Assembly: GCF_002097715.1 (NCBI RefSeq)
Contig: NZ_CP020740.1
Coordinates: 1 to 64,000 of the forward strand
DNA: 64,000 nt
Source of the DNA: Burkholderia ubonensis subsp. mesacidophila
GTDB lineage: Bacteria; Pseudomonadota; Gammaproteobacteria; Burkholderiales; Burkholderiaceae
Direction of reading: 5' to 3'
Shown here: positions 56,713-64,000 of the stretch, one piece after another
Position numbering within the stretch: position 1 is the first letter of the stretch
How the letters are laid out: each line of letters starts with the position of its first letter
Program-made: the position numbers and the translations under genes
The notes under the pieces: model-generated
The model's database searches: none
What the model was told of the DNA's origin: nothing
Seen by the model: only the letters and a program-made list of their open reading frames with translations

Positions 56713-56865
56713 CCCGCTTCGGTGGCCGGTCACCAACCTGCTATCGGTTGCCGCCGGAAAGCTAACCGTATTGCCATGCCTTTCCACCTGAATGCGTCAT
56801 GGCCGTTGGCCACAATCGACCTCAACACCCGCCGCGCTGGGGTTCCCTCTTTCTCAGGAGAAGCC

Positions 56866-57561
56866 ATGATCCTTTCGTTGTCCCACCCTCGCAACCTTGG
56901 AAGTCTCGCGTTCGTCACGGGAGTGACGAGCATCGTCTGGTGTCTTTTTGTCGGCTGGTCCGGCCCGAGCAACGCATATACCGGCGCCATCCTCGCACTT
57001 GCTTTCGCGCTCGCGCTCGACTTCGGTCGGCGAAAAAAAATCGCTGAGATCGAGCTCGACGCCAAATCGGACGATGCGACGTCGGTTCGTCAGATCCTTG
57101 TGAATGGCGTGCAGGTCGGCACGCTCCCGGCTCGCGAAGTCGCGGAGTTAAAGCTCGGCGTGGCACTCGATCCTGCCATCTACGCGTCGCAATTTCTGGT
57201 CGTCGGAAGAACTCTCCTGTACGGCGCGCTACTCGCCTTCGCCGTTGCGCCGCTTCTCGCAATTTGGGCGGTCCTCATCAATCTGTGGATAGACCCGCAC
57301 CACACGGCCCAAACCGCTCTGATCGTCAGCCGCACGGTTCAATCGCTCGCCAACCACGGCCAGGTTCTCGACATGTTCGACTCGGTCGCCGAAGCCACGG
57401 CGCGCTGTGCCGGGGGAATCTGGATGCTAGGAACCTCCGCCATCGCAATCGTTTCGCCGGCGAACTACTTTCCGAACGTTTTCCGCCGCCGCTTTCACTT
57501 CCTTCTCAGGCAACGTGTCAACTGCGCGGCCGATGGTGCGACACAGATGCGCACTCACTAA
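56866..57561 (+). CDS. Polytopic membrane protein of unknown function
   Basis: This 231-aa protein starts at the ATG at 56866 after CAGGAG (longer readings lack a site). It has two N-terminal membrane helices (LGSLAFVTGVTSIVWCLFVGW and AYTGAILALAFALALDFG), a soluble beta segment (KIAEIELDAKSDDATSVRQILVNGVQVGTLPAREVAELKLGVAL) and two more helices (LYGALLAFAVAPLLAIWAVLINLW and a weaker one). No family recognised. First gene of the right-hand plus-strand run. Confidence 0.65.
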   Translation: MILSLSHPRNLGSLAFVTGVTSIVWCLFVGWSGPSNAYTGAILALAFALALDFGRRKKIAEIELDAKSDDATSVRQILVNGVQVGTLPAREVAELKLGVALDPAIYASQFLVVGRTLLYGALLAFAVAPLLAIWAVLINLWIDPHHTAQTALIVSRTVQSLANHGQVLDMFDSVAEATARCAGGIWMLGTSAIAIVSPANYFPNVFRRRFHFLLRQRVNCAADGATQMRTH

Positions 57562-57651
57562 CCGCGTGACGCGTCCGATTTCCTGCGCGCGAGCTGATCG
57601 CTACGCAGGACGTCTTCCCCTTTATAGCCCCAGCCTGGGTCATGCCCCGAA

Positions 57652-57999
57652 ATGAAACCTCTCGTGCCGATCACACTCGCGGTCGCGGTGATTGTCGACC
57701 TTGTGATGTTCTTCACCCGGCTCGGCCCGCACACCACGATGGTCTTTGCCTGCGCGGTGGCGGGACTGTTCGCCGGCGGATGGGCGATCGCGGAAATCCT
57801 CCGACACCTGAATCATTGGCGCAAGCATCGAAATGCCAACGAGACGATGCTCATGGAGCAGCGCTTTCCTTTTTGCCACGTTACCCGGCTGTCGCACGGG
57901 CAGTGGTTCCTTACCGAGAAAGCCACTGGACGCAAATTCGATCCGCCGGGACTCCGCACGCACCGGCCCACTAGCCAGATAGACCGGAGTGCAACATGA
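57652..57999 (+). CDS. Small membrane protein
   Basis: This 115-aa protein has two N-terminal membrane helices (LVPITLAVAVIVDLVMFFTRL and TTMVFACAVAGLFAGGWAIAEIL) and a basic cytoplasmic tail (RHLNHWRKHRNANETMLMEQR). The ribosome-binding site is weak. It is coupled to the DUF1173 gene by an ATGA overlap, which suggests a shared role. Confidence 0.6.
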   Translation: MKPLVPITLAVAVIVDLVMFFTRLGPHTTMVFACAVAGLFAGGWAIAEILRHLNHWRKHRNANETMLMEQRFPFCHVTRLSHGQWFLTEKATGRKFDPPGLRTHRPTSQIDRSAT

Positions 58000-59225
58000 C
58001 CGATGTTTTCTTCGCCGGCGTCACCGTGTCGCTCGAGGACGTCCAGGAACATCCCGTTGCCTTCGTCCGCCAGCTCGAGCGCGCGAAGATCAATCCGGGC
58101 CACGCGCAGTGCCTTTGCCGTGGCGCCGCGGCCCCGCTCCGCCTCCAGATCCGCCGATACGGTAGCCTGCTGCACCTCGCCGGGTGGCCGGATGAAGGTC
58201 CTCTGCACGACCGCCAGTCTTGTTCGTTCCACAAGGACGCGAACGAAGGCGGAAGCGACGCAGGCAAGACCCTGCCGGGAATCGTTGCCACCGCGGCGGG
58301 CTTGCGGGTGAAGCTCGACGTCGCCCTCACGCAGCGCGCGGTCGGCGCGGCGTCCAAGAGCCCTCGGCAAGCCGGCGCACCCGCAACCTCACGCCGGTCG
58401 GCGCCGCTCCTCGGCTTCCTGCAAGCGCTCTGGCAAATCGCCGGTCTGAATCGATGGTCCGGGACCGACCGAACGCGGAACTGGGGTGTCTGCAATGCGC
58501 GTGTCCTCGCCGGGGTGGGTGACGCCGTGATCAACGGCGAACCTGCTGAACAGGTACTGCACGTCATGCGCAGGTACCAGGAAGCCGACCGAGCAGCGAT
58601 CAACGCCGAGTTCGATGCATTTCTCGGCCGTGTCGGCCAGCGAGAAGGTACGAACCATCGCGGCCTCGTCGTCGGCGAGATCTCGGAAATCGGCACGACC
58701 CCTTACGGCCGGTCGATCACTTTGCGCCAGAGCGCGAAGCGGTACTACTGCAGCACCGATTTGGTCGCCCTCGCAGAAAAGCGGTACAGCCACGCGCTAC
58801 GCCCGCTCGGTAACCGTGACGCCAGGGTGGTTGCAATTCTCGTAATCGAGTGCACGCCCAAGGGACATCACGTGGTGGTCAATTTCGCCGCCATGCTCTG
58901 TTCCGCCAACTACATCACCTGCGATTCGATCCACGAAGTCGCAATGGCAAATCGGCTCGTTGCCGAAGGCCGCCGCTTCGACAAACCGATCCGGCTCGAA
59001 GATGGGGCCGAGATGCTGCCCGACTTCATCCTCACGGACACGACAGTTCCAACCCACATCGAGGTGTACGGCATGAACGGCGTGGCCGAGTACGAGGCTC
59101 GCAAACGAGAAAAGCGGTGTCTTCGAGTCGCGCGCGGGATCCATGCTGTCGAGTGGGATATCGACGTGACCGCGCTCGGCGACGTCCCATTACCACCCGC
59201 CGCACGACGAAACGCCGGGCCTTGA
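57996..59225 (+). CDS. DUF1173 family protein
   Basis: This 409-aa protein has the DUF1173 opening: a cysteine motif CLCRGAAAPLRLQIRRYGSLLHLAGWPDEGPLHDRQSCSFH (about 40-80). A C-terminal nuclease-like part follows, with FDKPIRLEDGAEMLPDFILTDTTVPTHIEVYGMNGVAEYEARKREK. The second block has the D-x-n-E-x-K style of PD-(D/E)xK enzymes (PDFIL, HIEVYG), which makes a nuclease role plausible though untested. The family is common on plasmids and integrative elements of proteobacteria. Confidence 0.75.
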   Translation: MTDVFFAGVTVSLEDVQEHPVAFVRQLERAKINPGHAQCLCRGAAAPLRLQIRRYGSLLHLAGWPDEGPLHDRQSCSFHKDANEGGSDAGKTLPGIVATAAGLRVKLDVALTQRAVGAASKSPRQAGAPATSRRSAPLLGFLQALWQIAGLNRWSGTDRTRNWGVCNARVLAGVGDAVINGEPAEQVLHVMRRYQEADRAAINAEFDAFLGRVGQREGTNHRGLVVGEISEIGTTPYGRSITLRQSAKRYYCSTDLVALAEKRYSHALRPLGNRDARVVAILVIECTPKGHHVVVNFAAMLCSANYITCDSIHEVAMANRLVAEGRRFDKPIRLEDGAEMLPDFILTDTTVPTHIEVYGMNGVAEYEARKREKRCLRVARGIHAVEWDIDVTALGDVPLPPAARRNAGP

Positions 59226-59278
59226 CTTCGCCGTGCGCGCGGCAAGATGGATGCACCTTCTCAACCAGGATGGTTCCA

Positions 59279-59698
59279 ATGCACGGCAAGGCGCTGTTCC
59301 TCCAACGCGCGGTCTCCCGAACCGACCAGTGGGGCCCGCAATTCCCCGCCCTCTCCATGGCATGCCACCAGAGCGACTCCATCTCCGGCGGCCGCCAACT
59401 CGCCATCGCGGTCACCGATGCTCACGGCATGCGGTGCGCGGTCTTCACCAGCTTCGGTGCGATCCTCGAGTTCCGGGCGTCGTGGGGCGAGCTGGAACGC
59501 GCGAGCACCTGGTGGCACTACGCGCGCGCGTGGCATTTCTGGGTCGTCGACAATCAGCAGTCCGCGCTGCGAGTATCTCCTACCGACTCGAGTCACGTCG
59601 TCGTGACATCCTCCGGTAAAACCAACCCCTCGGGACCATCTACTGGCGCGCTCTTGTCCCTTATTCGCGCCGCGGAGAAGCGCGCGTCGGGCGGCTAA
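59279..59698 (+). CDS. Unknown small protein
   Basis: This 139-aa protein starts at ATG 59279 with AGGA 8 bp upstream (an ATG 9 bp earlier is in frame but worse placed). It reads MHGKALFLQRAVSRTDQWGPQFPALSMACHQSDSISGG and a Trp-rich ASTWWHYARAWHFWVVDNQQ. No family recognised. It follows DUF1173 by 53 bp. Confidence 0.55.
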   Translation: MHGKALFLQRAVSRTDQWGPQFPALSMACHQSDSISGGRQLAIAVTDAHGMRCAVFTSFGAILEFRASWGELERASTWWHYARAWHFWVVDNQQSALRVSPTDSSHVVVTSSGKTNPSGPSTGALLSLIRAAEKRASGG

Positions 59699-59749
59699 TC
59701 CGGACGGAGCAAACAACAATCGGAAGGAATATCAGCGCTTTTCTCGGTA

Positions 59750-59778
59750 TTGCCGACTCGCAAAAACAGGAATAATGC
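59750..59778 (+). promoter_or_regulatory. Sigma-70-type promoter
   Basis: TTGCCG, 17-bp spacer, TAATGC, in an AT-rich 110-bp gap before the Lar-like gene. The predicted leader is about 25 nt and carries no clear Shine-Dalgarno sequence. Confidence 0.5.
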
Positions 59779-59808
59779 GGGCGACTTGAAAACAATATTC
59801 TTTCTAAA

Positions 59809-60480
59809 ATGATCGAACAGCTCTATCCATGTGAGCATTGTGGCGGCCGGCCGACCGTCGGCCGATCGCAACGACTCGTTGAATGCGACGAGAATCACCG
59901 ATTCGATTTTAGCCAGTTCGGCCGTTTCGGCGGCCCTCCTCGTTTTGGTGATGTACTTCCCCGCCCCCCTGAAGCCCCTCTTACCGAATCGCTGGTCTGC
60001 ATCTGCTGCACCGGATGCGGGATGTCGACGCAATGGGAACCGGTTGGAGACGACGAGACGGCCGCGAAAAACCGGTGCGCTGAAACATGGAACCGGCGCC
60101 TCAACAGACCGGCGGTGACGCAAAATGATCTACGCAAGCTCATCGAGCGCGAGCTCGGCGCGTGCGACGCGCAGCTGGTGCTCGACATGTTGTCCCGCGC
60201 AGACGGAGACTGGACGGAGATCGGCCCGATCTTCAAGATGCTGGCCCAGCGAATTGTCGATGCGACTGTCGTGACCTTCGACACTTGGCCAATCGCACCC
60301 GTACTCGAAGACTCGGCAAGGTATCGAAAGCTCGTGCAGTTGGCGAAATGGATCGAGATCGATGGCGAGGACTACGTTCAGTTCCCGAAGATTCACTCTC
60401 CGAACGAGCACCGCGACTTCCTGTTCGAGGATCGGATCGCAGTCGCCGTCGACGCCATGCCTGATCGCGACCGCTGGTAG
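59809..60480 (+). CDS. Lar-like (restriction alleviation) N-terminal domain protein
   Basis: This 223-aa protein's first 100 residues have the Lar zinc-ribbon layout: YPCEHCGGRPTVG, ECDENHRF, a CICCTGCGM knuckle and the closing CAETWNRRL. Lar-family proteins were named for modulating restriction of foreign DNA. The C-terminal half (TQNDLRKLIERELGACDAQLVLDMLS and onward) is unrelated and of unknown fold. The ATG at 59809 has a poor ribosome-binding site, so translation may be weak or leader-dependent. Confidence 0.6.
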   Translation: MIEQLYPCEHCGGRPTVGRSQRLVECDENHRFDFSQFGRFGGPPRFGDVLPRPPEAPLTESLVCICCTGCGMSTQWEPVGDDETAAKNRCAETWNRRLNRPAVTQNDLRKLIERELGACDAQLVLDMLSRADGDWTEIGPIFKMLAQRIVDATVVTFDTWPIAPVLEDSARYRKLVQLAKWIEIDGEDYVQFPKIHSPNEHRDFLFEDRIAVAVDAMPDRDRW

Positions 60481-60562
60481 AAATAGAGCAACACTGCGGA
60501 ATCCGGCAAGAGAGTGCGAGCCGGATATCATTACGCACTCAACCAACTACAACTACAGAACT

Positions 60563-61147
60563 ATGCGAGGAACCATAAAGTGGTTTTCGAAGGATAAGGG
60601 CCACGGCTTTATCCACGGGGAGACGGCCACCGACTATTTCTTTCACGTGAGCGACGTCATCGGCGCCGAGGCCCCACGCGACGGGTACGTCGTTGAGTTC
60701 GAAGCCACTTCGGGAAAGCGGGGTCCGCGCGCCGCGAAAGTGCACATCATTGAGAAACCAGCATCCAGCGGCTCGACTTCGCAACACCGTGATGACCGAG
60801 TCGAATGCATCGCCTGCAAGAAGAAGATGGTCCCGCGCATTATTACGCATCGGGGCCGGCCTGAGCGGTCCGTTTGCCCGTACTGCGCGGCTACGTTCAA
60901 GCGGTTCGGTATGTGCTTTATCGCGTCGGCCGTCTACGGCGATTATGACGCGCCGGAAGTTCTCACTCTCCGCGCGTACCGTGACGGCGTCCTCCGGACC
61001 ACGAAGCTGGGGCGATGGGCAATCCGGACGTACTACCGGACATCACCGCCGCTTGCGCGATTCCTCCATGCGCACCCGAAACTTGCGTCGGGCATCAGAC
61101 CACTACTTGACCTGGTAGTGCGTGGCGCTCAAAGACACCGGCGCTGA
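60563..61147 (+). CDS. Cold-shock domain, zinc ribbon and CFI-box fusion protein
   Basis: This 194-aa protein starts at the ATG at 60563. The N-terminal cold-shock domain is MRGTIKWFSKDKGHGFIHGE with FFHVSDV (RNP-1/RNP-2-type nucleic-acid binding). A CxxC...CxxC ribbon follows (VECIACKKKM and SVCPYCAATF). The C-terminus is a CFI-box segment, CFIASAVYGDYDAPEVLTLRAYRDGVLRTTKLGRWAIRTYYRTSPPLARFL. Each part is known, but this three-part order is uncommon. A role in RNA binding under stress is inferred. Confidence 0.85.
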   Translation: MRGTIKWFSKDKGHGFIHGETATDYFFHVSDVIGAEAPRDGYVVEFEATSGKRGPRAAKVHIIEKPASSGSTSQHRDDRVECIACKKKMVPRIITHRGRPERSVCPYCAATFKRFGMCFIASAVYGDYDAPEVLTLRAYRDGVLRTTKLGRWAIRTYYRTSPPLARFLHAHPKLASGIRPLLDLVVRGAQRHRR

Positions 61148-61150
61148 GCG

Positions 61151-61216
61151 AAAAAAAAGCCGGCTTTCGCCGGCTTAAAGATGGTTCTAGCGATTTCCGA
61201 GGGCCGTGCCAGAACC
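61151..61216 (-). ncRNA. Small RNA candidate, copy 2
   Basis: Minus-strand order: GGTTCT (61211-61216), loop with ACGGCCCTCGGAAA (61194-61207), closing AGAACC (61183-61188), then terminator AAGCCGGCGAAAGCCGGC with eight T and CGCTCAGCG. A TAAACT -10-like element lies about 20 bp upstream. It also terminates the recombinase gene at 61349 and faces the CFI-box gene. Confidence 0.5.
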
Positions 61217-61348
61217 TGAGAGACACACTCAGTTTAGCCGGCGAAGGTGCGTCGCAATCTCCGTATCACCGCATAATTTCAGGCGCATTCCGGCGACCCG
61301 ATCATCGACCACGGGAACTGCGCGATCCGTCTGCGTCAGTGCGTTCAA

Positions 61349-62494
61349 TCAAGTCACTTCTCTCTTGGGCGCGCCAAGAATTCGGTACAACGCCTGGCGC
61401 GAAATGCCCAGCGCCGCCGCGGCATGACTCTTGTTTCCTCTCGCCGCCTCGAGCGCAAGCTTCACCGCGTCGACGGTCGGCGGCGCCTTCTTCAGCTCCT
61501 CCTGCCGGGCGAAGGTCGACAGGTAGGCATTCGCCTTGGACGTTCGGCTATGACCGGCCGCCTCGACCACCCGCCGCTTCGCATCCTCATGTGCAGCAGG
61601 ATCGGGGCGCGCCGACGAACCCTTGATAGGCGCCGCCACTTCGGCTACCTCCTCATAGAGTGTCTGCAGATATTCATGACGCAGTCCGTGGCTCGTCACA
61701 CCGATCCCGCTTTTTGTCACGCCGTGCTTGGCAAGAACGTAGTAGTACCAGTCACGCCACTGCTTCAGCGTGCGGCCGACCGGAATCGTAGACCCCGTGA
61801 CGCCATTTCTCAGGCGTGCAGCCTCCTCCAGGATCGCGATCTTCCGCTCGATCGGTACTTCACGTGGTCGACCACCCTTCGTTCCCCTCGTCACCGCAAG
61901 CGTTCGCGGATCGCGCACGGCTTCCACTGGGCGGAGCATAAAGCTCTCCTCGACGCGCAGCCCAAACGCCGCCTGCAGCTTGAGTTGTACCGCCGTGTAC
62001 GGACACGTCTTCGCGATCTCCTCGATCTTGGCCGCGGCGTCCACCCCGTTCGCCACCCACGATTTGTCCTCTATCGCCACGTAGCTCCGCTCAAGACCCG
62101 CCTGACGACGATCGACGTAATCGCCAAGCGTGCCGACGAGATTCGCCTTGCCCAGCCACTGCGCGAGCGCCCGCAGATACGTGAGCTTGTTCTCGATCGT
62201 GCCGCCCGACTGCTCATCCATCACCCATCGATCGACGAGGTATTCGACGTGCTTGGTTTTCAACGACCAGGGGGTTTGCAAGGCGAACCCGCCTTCGCGT
62301 AGTTCAACGAACGCCTTGCAAATCGCCGTTGCCCGGTATTCCTGCGTCTTGATCGACAACGCGCGTTTGCTGATCCGCGTCGTGCTGTGGATCTCCGCGA
62401 CGTGCTGATCGAAGAGCACCAGCAGCGCATCGCGCAACTCGGGCGACAGTCGATAGCGGCCCACAACAGCGCGAACGTTGAGGATCGCAGCCAT
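61349..62494 (-). CDS. Tyrosine recombinase with C-terminal Fis-type HTH
   Basis: This 381-aa integrase has an N-terminal SAM-like domain (about 40-150, ATAICKAFVELREGGFALQTPW, LTYLRALAQWLG). The catalytic domain has the full residue set: FGLRVEES (Arg I), TKGGRPREVPI (Lys), SHGLRHEY (His-x-x-Arg), AGHSR (His) and NAYLS (Tyr). The last 40 residues (TVDAVKLALEAARGNKSHAAAALGISRQALYRIL) are a Fis/NtrC-type helix-turn-helix, not usual in integrases. The ATG is preceded by AAGGAGTAGGTGT. It may drive element integration, dimer resolution or cassette exchange. Confidence 0.88.
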   Translation of the reverse strand: MAAILNVRAVVGRYRLSPELRDALLVLFDQHVAEIHSTTRISKRALSIKTQEYRATAICKAFVELREGGFALQTPWSLKTKHVEYLVDRWVMDEQSGGTIENKLTYLRALAQWLGKANLVGTLGDYVDRRQAGLERSYVAIEDKSWVANGVDAAAKIEEIAKTCPYTAVQLKLQAAFGLRVEESFMLRPVEAVRDPRTLAVTRGTKGGRPREVPIERKIAILEEAARLRNGVTGSTIPVGRTLKQWRDWYYYVLAKHGVTKSGIGVTSHGLRHEYLQTLYEEVAEVAAPIKGSSARPDPAAHEDAKRRVVEAAGHSRTSKANAYLSTFARQEELKKAPPTVDAVKLALEAARGNKSHAAAALGISRQALYRILGAPKREVT

Positions 62495-63595
62495 ACACCT
62501 ACTCCTTGCGGCCGACGCCGCTCACACCCGGCGGGATTCACCCACCGCTCAATACCGTTAACCGTTCATCCCGAGCTCGTCGCACCTTTCCGCGGCGCCC
62601 GCGCAGATCTCACGCTCCGCGACGTCGTCGGCCTCAACCGATAGAGCGAGTGTCGATCCTATTCGCGAACCCATCGTACGACGCGAGGGAGCACCGTCAA
62701 GAACCGACGTTCGCTGCACCACGCTCGAGTGCCGCCCCACCCAAGAAGCCTACTTCGTGCGGCGCCGTCGGCTCGCGCGACATCCGCTCGGTACCGCGGA
62801 TCGTGCATCAATCAACGGCACTCGCTCCGCGCTGCCTTTCCCAAGGTCGGCCAGCGCGATCCATTCCTGATTGTTTGTGCCGTCTCAAGAAGACGCTCCA
62901 TCATCCATCGCGTGAGCGCCCCTACCTGGCGCTGCCCCGGTCCCTTCCTCTACCGCCATTGCTCTCGCACAAATGGCTCCGCCGATATCCGTCGGCGCGG
63001 TCCTGCTGCTTCCGGTCCTTTAGCGATTCCATCCGATCAGCCCGGTGCATGGGAAGTGCATGCAATCCGACCGTCCATCCTGCTGCCGTGACCGACGCAG
63101 CCCGCGCTTCGCGCAAGCCGTCGCCGGTCATTTCTCGCCCGCTTTGTCGGACGCGCTGCGCGGATTGTCTCCGCACAGTTCAGCTTCGTGGCTACCCTGC
63201 CAGCCTGACGCTTGCGCGTCTCGACGTCGACGATCCTCGCGGTCGCCGGCGCCGGGCTAAGTGCCGGGCAATTCCTGCTGCGCATTTGGGTTACGGCTGC
63301 GCCTACCGTTCGTTCTTCCAATCAGGGAATCGCGATACCGGTCTCTCCGGGTCGCAAGACTTCCCCCGCCCCCAAGCACGTTCATGTCAGCCGCGGTGTA
63401 TCGGGCTTCCTGAACGCACCCAGCTCGTTCGCTGAAAGGGCGTGAGCAGACGCCAACGAGGCCGCGTGGACTGTCCGGTGTCCGGTGTCCACATGTCCTC
63501 ATTGCGTCCCATTGCGGCAAACCGCCGCCGATCGTATGGATATCGCACTGTCCAGGGGTCCTCAAGGTGGACCACTGTGTATTTGATTTGCTTCA
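62495..63595. other. Long region without a convincing gene
   Basis: About 1.1 kb upstream of the recombinase. Open frames here are Arg/Pro/Ser-rich translations typical of antisense or non-coding GC-rich DNA, with no motif and no good ribosome-binding site. The recombinase promoter must lie at its left end. Confidence 0.5.
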
Positions 63596-63709
63596 GAAAA
63601 AGGCCGCTTCAAAGTGCGGCCCGGACATTTCACTGCGTAGGAGGCCCAGGACGGGCCAGAAGGGGGGCTTGAGCGCCTGACGCTCAGGTTCGATGCGTCG
63701 ATGACGCGG
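63596..63709 (-). ncRNA. Stand-alone leader copy I ending in a terminator
   Basis: In transcript order: GCGTC-ATC-GACGC-ATCGA (63690-63709), GAGCG-TCAGG-CGCTC (63671-63685), a GGCCC-GTCCT-GGGCC stem, then the terminator GGCCGCACTTTGAAGCGGCC with five T (63596-63632). A TATTCT -10 element lies upstream (about 63722-63727). No good start codon or ribosome-binding site lies within it, so it looks like an RNA of about 110 nt. Confidence 0.5.
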
Positions 63710-63828
63710 TAGGTGATGCCAAGAATAGGCCGATTTGTCACGCACGGACGCGCGAAAGCTGGTGGGAAGTGCGCCGCTTTCCGAAACTTGACTTTGCACC
63801 GCGCTAGATAGACTGAATCACGCAATCT

Positions 63829-63964
63829 CGGACTTTATCCGGGAGATTCAAGGGCTCGCCACTGCTATCTCCCACTTTATGTCCGACTTCGGAAATGGCC
63901 CGTTGTCAACGTCCGACTTTATCTAGGACTTTTGAATGGATGTTGTGCCGGAGTCCGACTCCGG
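63829..63964 (+). repeat. Iteron-like repeats at 42-bp spacing
   Basis: CGGACTTTAT (63829), CCCACTTTAT (63871), CCGACTTTAT (63913) and CCGACTCCGG (63955) begin exactly 42 bp apart. The array may continue past the window edge. Regular spacing near four helical turns suits a replication-origin iteron array or a partition/regulator site. Confidence 0.5.
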
Positions 63965-64000
63965 GTTCGACGTTGCACCTGCCATCCCCAAACCATCGAC

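Noticed and set aside
62506..63435. 309-codon plus-strand frame upstream of the recombinase
   Set aside because: Arg/Pro/Ser-rich with no motif, no ribosome-binding site and unlikely codon use.
63257..63565. Minus-strand frame downstream of leader copy I
   Set aside because: No ribosome-binding site and a strong terminator lies before it; copy I is better read as a stand-alone RNA.
1..64000. CRISPR array, tRNA or rRNA genes, insertion-sequence ends
   Set aside because: No regular direct-repeat/spacer pattern, no recognisable tRNA or rRNA sequence, and no transposase with terminal inverted repeats was seen on reading both strands.

Overview
The window is GC-rich, densely coded DNA of a burkholderiaceal type, probably Burkholderia sensu lato. 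The evidence for this is an imuB-dnaE2 mutagenesis cassette, an H-NS protein of the short beta-proteobacterial type with a C-terminal TWTGRGR motif, a VgrG spike operon, and a conjugative and plasmid-maintenance gene set. It reads as accessory DNA, either part of a large conjugative plasmid or an integrative conjugative element. No rRNA, tRNA, CRISPR array or housekeeping operon was seen. No replication initiator is visible, but iteron-like repeats at an exact 42-bp spacing sit at the extreme right edge.

Left part (1-14.8 kb): the 3' part of imuB and dnaE2 lie on the plus strand. They converge on a minus-strand T6SS cargo operon (vgrG, lysozyme-like effector, exported immunity candidate; about 5-9 kb). 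Next come an H-NS-like gene, an unknown gene under a near-perfect LexA box, a tyrosine recombinase that has lost most catalytic residues, and a DndC-like PAPS-reductase-family enzyme. Middle-left (14.9-28.8 kb): small unknown genes, an SbcC/SbcD-like pair, a NADAR-family protein, a cysteine-containing protein of recombination-factor type, a five-gene plus-strand operon with a bactofilin, and a UvrD-like helicase.

Conjugation block (29.1-40.5 kb, minus strand): two VirB11-like ATPases, VirB2, VirB3, VirB4, a 70-aa copy of the VirB4 C-terminus, VirB5/TrbJ, VirB6/TrbL, a TraI_2/MobH-type protein, a TraD coupling ATPase and a DUF4400 membrane protein. VirB7-VirB10 counterparts are not in the window. 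Next (40.8-56.3 kb, minus strand) come a MoxR ATPase, a DUF3150 protein and a VWA/HExxH protein, then unknown genes and a lipoprotein, then a complete PRTRC cassette (ParB, E, C, F, E2-like B, JAB-like A, ThiF/E1-like), then an N6-methylase-like protein. The right end (56.9-62.5 kb) has a plus-strand run (DUF1173, Lar-like, cold-shock/CFI-box genes) and a minus-strand tyrosine recombinase fused to a Fis-type helix-turn-helix.

The most unusual feature is not a gene. Nine copies of a hairpin motif, TCGATGCGTC-N3-GACGC or a close variant, lie in the 5' leaders of minus-strand transcription units scattered over 45 kb. In most units it is followed by a second hairpin, then a conserved GGG(A)/TCCC hairpin, then a gene-specific hairpin that buries the ribosome-binding site. 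Many other genes in the same blocks have a terminator-like hairpin with a U-run directly before their ribosome-binding site. Together these suggest element-wide post-transcriptional control of conjugation, PRTRC, repair and modification genes. One copy near the right edge appears to be a stand-alone small RNA, and two related small-RNA-like terminator loci occur elsewhere.
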